A DNA stretch of 33,732 bases from Tannerellaceae bacterium (lineage in GTDB: Bacteria; Bacteroidota; Bacteroidia; Bacteroidales; Tannerellaceae). The stretch spans positions 1-33,732 of the forward strand of contig JAISZY010000074.1 of assembly GCA_031284375.1 (NCBI GenBank). Direction: 5' to 3'. The notes beneath the pieces were generated by a model. The model was given only the letters and a program-made list of their open reading frames with translations. It was not told where the DNA came from and did no database searches. Position 1 is the first letter of the stretch, and each line of letters starts with the position of its first letter. A program made the position numbers and the translations under genes. This document shows positions 15,485 through 22,873 of the stretch, one piece after another.

Positions 15485-15514
15485 CAAAGATAGGTATATT
15501 CCCGAATACGCAAA
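15485..15514 (-). promoter_or_regulatory. Promoter of tRNA-Ser
   Basis: On the minus strand TTTG (15511-15514) and TATCTTTG (15485-15492) are separated by 18 bp, matching both halves of the Bacteroidota consensus. The -7 element ends 24 bases before the tRNA 5' end. Confidence 0.75.
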
Positions 15515-15562
15515 GATTTTTCCCATGAAAATGATTTTTTTTTATTTATCGGAAAAACGCGG

Positions 15563-16873
15563 CTACAGGTCCGGATCCGTCAAATCGTCGAGTATTTCGG
15601 CGTGATTGGGCGGCTGTTCTTCGAGTTTCCGGAAAAAGTTTTTCACAAAAAGCGTCTTCTTCTCGTTGTACGGCTCGTTTTTGCTGTGGTAACTGTTGTA
15701 TATTTTACGTACATAGTTGAGATGCAGTTCGTCGAACAATACCTTCTTCAATATGGGAATCTGTTCGATATCGACATCGTAGAAGAAACTCAGCTTGTCC
15801 ATACCTAAGTATTTTAAGTCGTCCGGCGACAGATGCAGGCGCTCATACAAAATACGCCCTTCGGGCACATTGTGGCTAAGCAGCGGCAGGAGTGTGAGTA
15901 CAAGCAGATTATTGCCGTCTATCGTAAAAGCGAAATAGCCTATTATCTTGTCTTCTCCCTTGCAGGGCGCTACGCAGGCAATCAGTTGCATCCCGGCGGG
16001 GCCGCGTACTACGCGCTGTATAATCATGAGCGAGAGTACCATAAACTGGTTTCGCAAGATGGGGAAGAGCGTGTCGATGCGTTCCTTGAAGCGATGGATG
16101 GCGTGCGACTGTACGTAGATGTCTAATTGCCTGCTATTCGATGCGTTGGGGAAGATTTTGCGCATAGCGATGGTGGCGCCCGTAAAGGGGAGGCTCTTGA
16201 ACTGTCCCATACCCACGCGGAAAGCCGTGCGCTCCTTGTTTCGGTACTTGAAACGTAACGACTGGCACTCGTGTGTCGTAATGGGTACGATTTGCTGCAA
16301 GACGGGGCGGTGCGTAGACGGCTGATGCTCGTCCGAACCCTGTCCGTAGATGCGGAAGTTTGGTTGCGAAATCATCAGCAGCCCGGTTCTGATATGAGCC
16401 GATATCGTTTCCTGTACCAGAAGGGCAAGCTCCTGCCTTTCGAACACCTTGCACATCCGCTCCACCACTTTGCGCTGTGGCTCCGAAAGGGATTCTACAA
16501 ACGATTCGAGCGTAAATACCAGCATCAGCGTTTGCCCTACGGTAGTCATGTCCATCCAGGATACGCCTTCTTCTTCGTTAAAATATTCTCGCTTCAAGTG
16601 CGCCATCAATTCCTCCTGTATGTAATGGAGATAGGGTTTCGGCACCTTGTGTCCGGGCATAGCCTGGATGCGCGGAGGCATGATCATGATGCGAAACATG
16701 TCTTGTTTCTGACGTTTGGTAAACGAGTCGAACGACGACTCGTCTTCGTTCAATGCCCGGAAGATGCGCCGCGCCGTTGCATAACACGTATCTAAAAAGG
16801 TTTTGGACGGTCGCTGCACAAGGAAGTTCTGTCGCGACGGCTGTACTTTCTTTCTTTTCTTATTCTTTGCCAT
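15563..16873 (-). CDS. Conserved-looking protein of unknown function
   Basis: From the ATG at 16873 the product has 436 residues. An in-frame ATG at 16903 lies too close to the -7 promoter element at 16914-16921, so the later start (MAKNKKRKKVQ) is preferred. The N-terminus is strongly basic, possibly nucleic-acid binding. The body is mixed alpha/beta with HRFKERIDTLFP and GYFAFTIDGNNLLVLTLLPLLSH segments. There is no signal peptide or membrane helix. No family was recognised. It stands alone on the minus strand, divergent from mltG, and its base composition matches the housekeeping neighbours, so it is probably a stable resident gene. Confidence 0.75.
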   Translation of the reverse strand: MAKNKKRKKVQPSRQNFLVQRPSKTFLDTCYATARRIFRALNEDESSFDSFTKRQKQDMFRIMIMPPRIQAMPGHKVPKPYLHYIQEELMAHLKREYFNEEEGVSWMDMTTVGQTLMLVFTLESFVESLSEPQRKVVERMCKVFERQELALLVQETISAHIRTGLLMISQPNFRIYGQGSDEHQPSTHRPVLQQIVPITTHECQSLRFKYRNKERTAFRVGMGQFKSLPFTGATIAMRKIFPNASNSRQLDIYVQSHAIHRFKERIDTLFPILRNQFMVLSLMIIQRVVRGPAGMQLIACVAPCKGEDKIIGYFAFTIDGNNLLVLTLLPLLSHNVPEGRILYERLHLSPDDLKYLGMDKLSFFYDVDIEQIPILKKVLFDELHLNYVRKIYNSYHSKNEPYNEKKTLFVKNFFRKLEEQPPNHAEILDDLTDPDL

Positions 16874-16913
16874 ATCTATCAAATTTAAATTATTAATATA
16901 CATAAAGTGCAGA

Positions 16914-16921
16914 CAAAAATA
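16914..16921 (-). promoter_or_regulatory. -7 promoter element for the 15563-16873 gene
   Basis: The minus strand reads TATTTTTG, 40 bases before the preferred ATG. This position argues against translation from 16903, which would leave only a few bases of leader. Confidence 0.5.
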
Positions 16922-16992
16922 CGTTTTTTTCGCAGTTAATCCTTCTTGCCTGTACTTTTTATCATCGTATTAGTATTTAGCGAAAAAGATAG

Positions 16993-17000
16993 TACATTTG
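16993..17000 (+). promoter_or_regulatory. -7 promoter element for the mltG-iorAB operon
   Basis: TACATTTG matches TAnnTTTG and ends 57 bases before the mltG start. No clear -33 TTTG is seen. Confidence 0.5.
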
Positions 17001-17057
17001 CGAGCGGTTATAACATTCATTATATCAGCATATCATTTAATAAATAAATAAAAGTAA

Positions 17058-18080
17058 ATGAAACGGTTTCTCTTCGTCGGATTATGGTTATCCTGTTTTT
17101 TCCTGCCGGTTGGCGCAGTCCTCTGGGGATACGCTTCCTTTTATACGCCCGGCTTCGCGAACAGGAAAACCATCTATGTGTATATTGACGACCGTAAGGA
17201 TTTCGGCAACCTCTGTGGCCGGCTGATTGATTCGGCCGGAATGACGCATCCGGCAAATTTCAAACGGCTGGCCGGCCTGTGGAAATATCCGGAAAATATG
17301 AAGACCGGACGATATGCCGTCACCCCCGGCATGAACTATTGGACGTTGCTGAACAATTTACGCCGAGGGCAACAAACCGCTACACGGATTACCTTTCATA
17401 ATATACGTTTGATAGAAGACTTGGCCGAACGGTTGGCCGAACAACTCATGCTCCGTAAAGACGAAATACTCCTCCTGCTGAACAATCCGGACAACTGCCG
17501 CTCGCTCGGTTTTACAACCGAAACCATCGGAGCGCTCTTTATACCGGATACCTACGAAGTCTATTGGAATATATCGGTCGAAAACCTTTTGCAACGTATG
17601 AAGCGGGAATACGACGCCTTCTGGACAGACCAACGAAAGAAAAAAGCCGCAGCCATCTCCCTTACGCCGGTAGAAGTAGCCATCCTGGCATCCATCGTAG
17701 AAGAAGAAACCGCCGCGGCCGACGAATATCCTGTCGTGGCAGGGCTTTACCTGAACCGCCTCCGGCAAGGTATTCCGCTGCAGGCCGACCCAACCGTCAA
17801 ATTTGCGATAGGCAACTTCTCGCTTCAACGGATATTGTTTGAACACTTGGAGGTCGATTCGCCCTACAATACATACAAATACGCCGGACTGCCGCCGGGA
17901 CTGCTCCGGCTGCCTTCCGTCCGGGGACTCGACGGGGTATTAAACTACGCCGAGCATCGTTACATTTATATGTGCGCAAAAGAAGATTTTTCGGGACGAC
18001 ATAACTTTGCCGTTACGCTTGCCGAACACAACCGGAATGCCAACCGCTACCGCGCCGAATTGAATAGAAGAAACATATAA
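17058..18080 (+). CDS. mltG: Endolytic murein transglycosylase MltG
   Basis: The 340-residue protein has an N-terminal membrane anchor (about 5-27), a LysM-like beta region, and the YceG/MltG catalytic domain (about 150-335). The signature ILASIVEEETA carries the catalytic Glu at about 215, and QADPTVKFAIG and SPYNTYKYAGLPPG are family motifs. MltG cleaves nascent peptidoglycan strands at the inner membrane and is thought to end glycan synthesis. Length and motifs are normal. It is followed after 9 bases by iorA, so both may be co-transcribed although their functions differ. Confidence 0.94.
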   Translation: MKRFLFVGLWLSCFFLPVGAVLWGYASFYTPGFANRKTIYVYIDDRKDFGNLCGRLIDSAGMTHPANFKRLAGLWKYPENMKTGRYAVTPGMNYWTLLNNLRRGQQTATRITFHNIRLIEDLAERLAEQLMLRKDEILLLLNNPDNCRSLGFTTETIGALFIPDTYEVYWNISVENLLQRMKREYDAFWTDQRKKKAAAISLTPVEVAILASIVEEETAAADEYPVVAGLYLNRLRQGIPLQADPTVKFAIGNFSLQRILFEHLEVDSPYNTYKYAGLPPGLLRLPSVRGLDGVLNYAEHRYIYMCAKEDFSGRHNFAVTLAEHNRNANRYRAELNRRNI

Positions 18081-18089
18081 TTTATATAC

Positions 18090-19688
18090 ATGGGAAAACA
18101 TTTATTCTTGGGAGATGAGGCGATAGCCCAGGCGGCTATCGATGCCGGACTGTCGGGCGTTTACGCTTATCCGGGAACGCCCTCTACCGAAATTACCGAA
18201 TATATCCAAACATCGCCCGAAGCGAAAGAAAGAAACATCCACAGCCGGTGGAGCGTAAACGAAAAGACGGCCATGGAAGCTGCCTTGGGAATGAGCTATG
18301 CCGGAAAACGGGCGCTTTGCTGCATGAAACATGTAGGACTTAACGTTGCCGCCGATTGCTTTATGAATGTAGCCATGAGCGGCATTCACGGAGGTTTGAT
18401 TATCGTCACCGCCGACGACCCTTCCATGCACTCTTCGCAGAACGAACAAGACAACCGAGTCTTGGGCAATTTTGCCATGATTCCCATGCTTGAACCCTCC
18501 AATCAGCAAGAAGCATACGATATGGCGTACAACGGTTTTGAATTGTCCGAGAAATTGGGCTATCCCATCCTCCTGCGCATCACCACCCGTATGGCGCACT
18601 CGCGAGCCGGCGTGGAAACCCGTCCACCGAAAGAACAGAACCCGCTGAGCTTCCCCGAAGACGGCAAACAACGCTTCATCCTTCTGCCGGCCATGGCCAG
18701 GCAACGCTTCGGCGTTTTGTTGAAAGCGCAGGAAACCTTCACCCGCCATTCGGAGTCGTCCCCCTACAATACCTATTTCGACGCACCGGACAAAAACCTG
18801 GGCATCATCACCACCGGAATCGCTTTTAATTATCTTTCGGAGAATTATCCGGAAGGATTTGAACATCCGGTACTAAAAATCGGCCAATATCCTTTGCCCC
18901 GCAAACAGATTGAACACATAGTGGATGCGTGCAAGGAAATCCTCGTCTTGGAAGAAGGTTTCCCCGTTGTGGAAGAACAACTGAAGGGCTTTTTAGGTAG
19001 AGGCCTCCCTCTGCACGGACGACTCGACGGAACGCTCCGGCGAGACGGCGAACTCACGCCCGATTCCGTGGGCCGGGCATTAGGCAAACACATCGCCGGA
19101 TACTATCCCGTGCCCGAAATTGTAGTACCACGCCCCCCCGCCTTGTGCATAGGATGCGGACACCGCGACGTATACGACGCCTTGAACGAAGTGGTGGAAT
19201 CTTACCGGGGAGCCGCCAAGGTCTTCAGCGATATCGGATGCTATGCCTTGGGCGCATTGCCGCCTTTCCGCGCAATAGAATCCTGCATCGACATGGGCGC
19301 CTCGATTACGATGGCGAAAGGAGCGGCCGATGCCGGCGCTTTTCCCTCCGTTTGCGTAATTGGCGATTCCACCTTCACCCATTCCGGGATGACCGGCCTG
19401 CTGGATTGCGTAAACGAACAAACGCCCGTTACAATTATTATATCCGACAATGAAACAACCGCCATGACCGGAGGACAAGATTCCGCCGGAACCGGACGAC
19501 TCGAAGCCATCTGCCAAGGAATAGGCGTAGAAACGGAACATATTCGCGTGATGATTCCCCTGAAAAAGAATTACGAAGAAATGAAACGCATCATTCGCGA
19601 AGAAATGGAATACAAAGGAGTTTCCGTATTAATCCCGCGACGCGAATGTATCCAAACGTTGAAAAGAAAACATTCTACCAAGAAATGA
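18090..19688 (+). CDS. iorA: Indolepyruvate ferredoxin oxidoreductase alpha subunit, ferredoxin-less form
   Basis: The 532-residue protein is the alpha subunit that oxidatively decarboxylates aryl pyruvates from aromatic amino acids to aryl-acetyl-CoA. An N-terminal pyrimidine-binding domain (YPGTPSTEITEYI) is followed by a C-terminal thiamine-diphosphate domain with CIGCGHRDVYDAL, IGCYALG, GDSTFTHSGMTGL and SDNETTAMTGGQDS. Typical IorA ends with a domain carrying two 4Fe-4S clusters; here the protein stops at RRECIQTLKRKHSTKK with no CxxCxxCxxxC array. Electrons must therefore leave by another route or a separate ferredoxin. The stop overlaps the iorB start (ATGA), fixing the subunit pair. 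Confidence 0.92.
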   Translation: MGKHLFLGDEAIAQAAIDAGLSGVYAYPGTPSTEITEYIQTSPEAKERNIHSRWSVNEKTAMEAALGMSYAGKRALCCMKHVGLNVAADCFMNVAMSGIHGGLIIVTADDPSMHSSQNEQDNRVLGNFAMIPMLEPSNQQEAYDMAYNGFELSEKLGYPILLRITTRMAHSRAGVETRPPKEQNPLSFPEDGKQRFILLPAMARQRFGVLLKAQETFTRHSESSPYNTYFDAPDKNLGIITTGIAFNYLSENYPEGFEHPVLKIGQYPLPRKQIEHIVDACKEILVLEEGFPVVEEQLKGFLGRGLPLHGRLDGTLRRDGELTPDSVGRALGKHIAGYYPVPEIVVPRPPALCIGCGHRDVYDALNEVVESYRGAAKVFSDIGCYALGALPPFRAIESCIDMGASITMAKGAADAGAFPSVCVIGDSTFTHSGMTGLLDCVNEQTPVTIIISDNETTAMTGGQDSAGTGRLEAICQGIGVETEHIRVMIPLKKNYEEMKRIIREEMEYKGVSVLIPRRECIQTLKRKHSTKK

Positions 19689-20281
19689 AAACAGATATTA
19701 TACTCTCCGGCGTAGGAGGACAAGGAATCCTCTCCATCGCCGCCATCATCGGAGAAGCCGCCCTTACGAAGGGACTTTACATGAAACAGGCCGAAGTGCA
19801 CGGCATGAGCCAGCGAGGAGGAGACGTACAGTCTAACCTCCGACTGTCCAACCAACCGATTGCCTCCGACCTTATCTCCAAAGGACAAGCAGACCTCATT
19901 ATCTCGCTCGAACCTATGGAAAGCCTCCGATACCTTCCTTACCTCAAAAAAGACGGATGGGTGGTAACAAACTCGCAACCCTACCTCAATATCCCCAACT
20001 ATCCCGATCCGGAAAAGGTGAAAGCCGAACTCGACAAACTACCCCGCAAAGTAGCGCTCGACGTGGAGAAAATCGCCCAAAGCATCGGCTCCTCCAGAGT
20101 AGCCAACATCGTGATACTGGGAGCCGCAACACCTTTCCTCGGTATCGAATATCCTATGATTGAAGAAGGCATACGGCGCATCTTCCGGCGGAAGGGAGAC
20201 GATGTGGTGCAGCTCAATCTCAAAGCCCTCAAAACCGGAGCAGAATTTCAAACATTATATACAACTTATGAAAGCACATGA
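19685..20281 (+). CDS. iorB: Indolepyruvate ferredoxin oxidoreductase beta subunit
   Basis: The ATG at 19685 gives 198 residues and overlaps the iorA stop by 4 bases, so it was chosen over the upstream ATG at 19646. The N-terminus IILSGVGGQGILSIAAIIGEAA and the EVHGMSQRGGDVQSNLRL motif are typical of the gamma-type domain of 2-oxoacid oxidoreductases. This subunit pairs with IorA in oxidising indolepyruvate and related aryl pyruvates with ferredoxin as acceptor. Length is normal. The next gene begins inside its 3' end, with an overlap of 14 bases. Confidence 0.93.
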   Translation: MKTDIILSGVGGQGILSIAAIIGEAALTKGLYMKQAEVHGMSQRGGDVQSNLRLSNQPIASDLISKGQADLIISLEPMESLRYLPYLKKDGWVVTNSQPYLNIPNYPDPEKVKAELDKLPRKVALDVEKIAQSIGSSRVANIVILGAATPFLGIEYPMIEEGIRRIFRRKGDDVVQLNLKALKTGAEFQTLYTTYEST

Positions 20282-20777
20282 TGTCATTTATGTAACCCTG
20301 TTCAGCGCAATGACGCTCTCTACCGCTACCGTCTATGCGCAAGAACAGGAAGCGGAACCCGTTCCGCAGGTATCTTCTATGATTGGCAAAAAATATACCG
20401 TGGCCGAAGACCTGGGTATGTTTCACTTCTTCTCGGCGATAGTAAGCTCGTCGCATCTTATCGAATCGTTCTCTACGTCCGGCGCCCAATTCGACGCCAA
20501 GCATATTCATGTCTTTCTCGTTGAATCGAAGGGGGGATTGGAAGAAAGAACCATCATCGACGAACTTATCTTTGACCGGAATACCGACGATTCCTTCAGT
20601 TATGTTCCCATATACGACAGGAGATCGAACAGTAAAAAAGAATACTTTGCCCGGTACTCCATAGGTAATACCGGGGAAATCGTTCTGAAAGAAATCTATG
20701 AGTTCGAACCCGACACGAAGAAAATCATAGCCAAACCACCCATCCCCGGCATGGTGGTACAACTCGACGAACTTTGA
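20268..20777 (+). CDS. Small exported protein of unknown function
   Basis: The ATG at 20268 gives 169 residues with a signal peptide (about 1-24, ending VYAQ). The mature part is beta-rich and acidic, with no motif that I recognise. The start lies within the end of iorB, so translation is probably coupled, but the protein is unlikely to be part of the oxidoreductase because it should be periplasmic or on the surface. It ends 16 bases from the end of the convergent cinA gene. A longer frame upstream of 20268 is a shadow of iorB. Confidence 0.75.
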   Translation: MKAHDVIYVTLFSAMTLSTATVYAQEQEAEPVPQVSSMIGKKYTVAEDLGMFHFFSAIVSSSHLIESFSTSGAQFDAKHIHVFLVESKGGLEERTIIDELIFDRNTDDSFSYVPIYDRRSNSKKEYFARYSIGNTGEIVLKEIYEFEPDTKKIIAKPPIPGMVVQLDEL

Positions 20778-20793
20778 ATTTTGAACTTGGCCG

Positions 20794-22044
20794 CTATACC
20801 GCTTTGTTCAGCAGTTCGAGCAACATGAGCAAAGCGGTGTTCGAAGCGCGGGCAATATTTACCTCGCGCAATGTACTGCCAAACCGGAAACAGCGGGAAA
20901 TCACCTCGCCCTTTCGGCCAACGGCTATCCACACCATCCCCACCGGTTTGTCTGCCGTTCCTCCCTCCGGGCCTGCAATGCCGGAAGTAGCCACTACACA
21001 ATCGCAATCCAAGGCTTGGAGCGCGCCCCTTGCCATTTGTTCTACCACCTCCCGGCTCACGGCTCCGTGTTCCTGCAAGTCTCGTTCCGAAACACCCAGC
21101 AGGCCGCGTTTTACGTGGTTGGAATAACTCACCACACTTCCTGCAAAATAGCGCGAACTTCCGGCTACCGAAGTGATTTTCGACGCAATCGTTCCTCCCG
21201 TACAACTCTCGGCCGTACCCATCCGCAGTCCTTTGGCTAAGAGCGCTTCGCCTATCAGCGCCTCCGGCGCTTTGTCTTCTTCGGACAAGATATGACACCC
21301 CAATAGCGTGTGCAGTTTTTCCTTTTCTCCGGCAATGGCTTGCAATGCCTTTTCGTCGCTGCCGGTACAGGCCGAAAGCCTTAGACGAATCAATCCGGCC
21401 TGGGGCAGGTAGGCAAGTTTTACAAACGGAGGCAGTTCTGCTTCGAAACTTTCCAGCGTTAAAGCCAGAGCCGACTCGCTGTATCCCGTTACCCAAACGG
21501 TATGATGACGTATGTATGCGTCCCTACCGAATACCTGTGTGAGGCGGGGGATAATTTCGTTTGTCATAAGCCATTGCATTTCGTGCGGAACGCCGGGCAT
21601 CGACACCAGCACCCTTCCGTCGCGGTCGAACCACATACAAGGCGCCGTTCCCGCCCGGTTTCGAACAACGGTACACTTATCGGGCACCATAGCCTGAAGG
21701 CGCGTAAGAGCGTTCATCTCTCGCCCCGAACAATGAAACATCTGTAAGATATTTTGGTACACTTCTTCCGAAAAGTGCAGGCCGCTATCGAAGTATCGGC
21801 AAAGCGTATTTCGCGTTATATCATCTTTAGTCGGGCCGATACCGCCTGTGAGCAGCACAACTTTTGCCCGTTTCATGGCCGCATCGATGGCTTCCGATAT
21901 ATGGGTATCCACATCGCCCACGGCCGTTTTCCACGTAACGCGAAAGCCTTCCTTTTCCAATTCCTTGGCCATCCATACCGAATTGGTATCTACCACTTGC
22001 CCGATAAGCAATTCATCTCCAATGGTTATAATTTCTACGTCCAT
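20794..22044 (-). CDS. cinA: CinA-family protein (nicotinamide-nucleotide amidohydrolase)
   Basis: The 416-residue protein has both CinA domains. The N-terminal MoaB/MogA-like part (about 1-170) shows ITIGDELLIGQVVDTNS and LTGGIGPTKDDIT. The C-terminal part (about 255-412) is the PncC amidase domain, with GTAESCTGGTIASKI, GSVVSYSNHVK and VATSGIAGPEGGT. PncC-type enzymes deamidate nicotinamide mononucleotide for NAD recycling; the N-terminal domain can act as an ADP-ribose pyrophosphatase in some members. The frame is complete and the length normal. A -7 promoter element lies 27-34 bases upstream. Confidence 0.94.
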   Translation of the reverse strand: MDVEIITIGDELLIGQVVDTNSVWMAKELEKEGFRVTWKTAVGDVDTHISEAIDAAMKRAKVVLLTGGIGPTKDDITRNTLCRYFDSGLHFSEEVYQNILQMFHCSGREMNALTRLQAMVPDKCTVVRNRAGTAPCMWFDRDGRVLVSMPGVPHEMQWLMTNEIIPRLTQVFGRDAYIRHHTVWVTGYSESALALTLESFEAELPPFVKLAYLPQAGLIRLRLSACTGSDEKALQAIAGEKEKLHTLLGCHILSEEDKAPEALIGEALLAKGLRMGTAESCTGGTIASKITSVAGSSRYFAGSVVSYSNHVKRGLLGVSERDLQEHGAVSREVVEQMARGALQALDCDCVVATSGIAGPEGGTADKPVGMVWIAVGRKGEVISRCFRFGSTLREVNIARASNTALLMLLELLNKAV

Positions 22045-22070
22045 ACTGCTGTAATTTGTTTATTCTGCTG

Positions 22071-22078
22071 CAAACGTA
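22071..22078 (-). promoter_or_regulatory. -7 promoter element of cinA
   Basis: The minus strand reads TACGTTTG, 26 bases before the cinA ATG, matching TAnnTTTG. Confidence 0.5.
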
Positions 22079-22700
22079 ATGTTTTATTTCCGGAGATGGA
22101 ACTACGTTGTCCGTCCTTGCTTCACCCTCCGGGTTCGATGACGATTTTTGTGGAAAATCTTGTGAGGAAGGCCGGGATTTTGGAAATCTTGGGCTTTTTC
22201 GCGCGAGGAAGTATCGTCGCTGCAAAATCTTGCGTAAAATATGCTATTCCGGATTGCTTCACTGCGTTCGCACGTTGCCCCGATGCTTTTCATACAGCCT
22301 CATGCAACAATGGGGGGATACCCGGTATGGAGGTGTAAGCACATTTTTATCCGGAGAACTACAAAAGTACGAAAGGGTAGGGGGCTGGGCGACGCAGGAA
22401 GCAGCTCTGGGTAGCGCTGTATTCGGTGTAGCGATAGGCACGCTTGTCGAACAGGTTGGAAGCCAAAAACTCAAACTGCCGGCGTTTCACCTTCCCGGCG
22501 AAGAATCAAGACAGCCGGGCGGTCATATCGCAGGCTCCATTGCCCTTTTGGGCGGCCCTTTCGCGGTAAACAAAAATGTATTCGGATTATTCTCACCTTA
22601 TTCCCCTGAAGCTCCCTTAGTAGCGATAATATAAAGCCTCACAAATACTCTTTCCTTATTCTATTATTGGATTATATTTTTCCCCCTCCCCGACCAGCCT
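22079..22700. other. Gene-free stretch with decayed or dispersed-repeat sequence
   Basis: No convincing gene is present. One + frame (22107-22634) is open but has no coherent protein character. On the minus strand a segment near 22250-22290 reads CERSEAIRNS, the conceptual translation often produced by dispersed GATTGCTTC-type repeats in bacteria; the DNA here is GGATTGCTTCACTGCGTTCG. A minus-strand TACTTTTG (22362-22369) is a possible -7 box with no clear gene. The stretch is GC-richer than the adjacent intergenic DNA, so it may be old repeat or gene debris. Confidence 0.4.
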
Positions 22701-22701
22701 A

Positions 22702-22724
22702 TGTGTAATTTAAACGATCGTTTT
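22702..22724. repeat. Direct-repeat operator-like site, copy 1
   Basis: A 23-bp sequence with the perfect 12-bp palindrome AAACGATCGTTT at 22712-22723. An identical copy lies 115 bp downstream at 22817-22839. Confidence 0.7.
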
Positions 22725-22807
22725 AGCTATACACGAATGGGTAGAAAAAAATTTAAAATATTGTACAAATACTATGTATATTCATGACAAAAAAAAATTT
22801 TTTCCCG

Positions 22808-22815
22808 TACATTTG
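22808..22815 (+). promoter_or_regulatory. -7 promoter element before the 733-residue secreted protein
   Basis: TACATTTG matches TAnnTTTG. The second palindrome copy starts just after it, across the expected transcription start. Confidence 0.55.
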
Positions 22816-22816
22816 C

Positions 22817-22839
22817 TGTGTAATTTAAACGATCGTTTT
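22817..22839. promoter_or_regulatory. Direct-repeat operator-like site, copy 2
   Basis: This is identical over 23 bp to 22702-22724, with AAACGATCGTTT at 22827-22838. It begins one base after the -7 element, a position suited to blocking transcription initiation. The cognate regulator is unknown. Confidence 0.65.
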
Positions 22840-22873
22840 TAGTAGACAGTCGTAACCTTTAATAAGAAAAGAA

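Noticed and set aside
16271-16795. Long + frame opposite the 15563-16873 gene
   Set aside because: It is a shadow frame: the opposite strand has better protein character and a promoter.
18102-18866. 254-codon minus frame within iorA
   Set aside because: This is an antisense shadow of a well-supported enzyme gene; no motif.
20696-21496. 266-codon minus frame overlapping cinA
   Set aside because: It is out of frame with CinA, Arg/Gly-rich, and clearly a shadow.
22107-22634. Open + frame of 175 codons
   Set aside because: The composition is not protein-like, it overlaps repeat-like DNA, and no start signal or family is visible.
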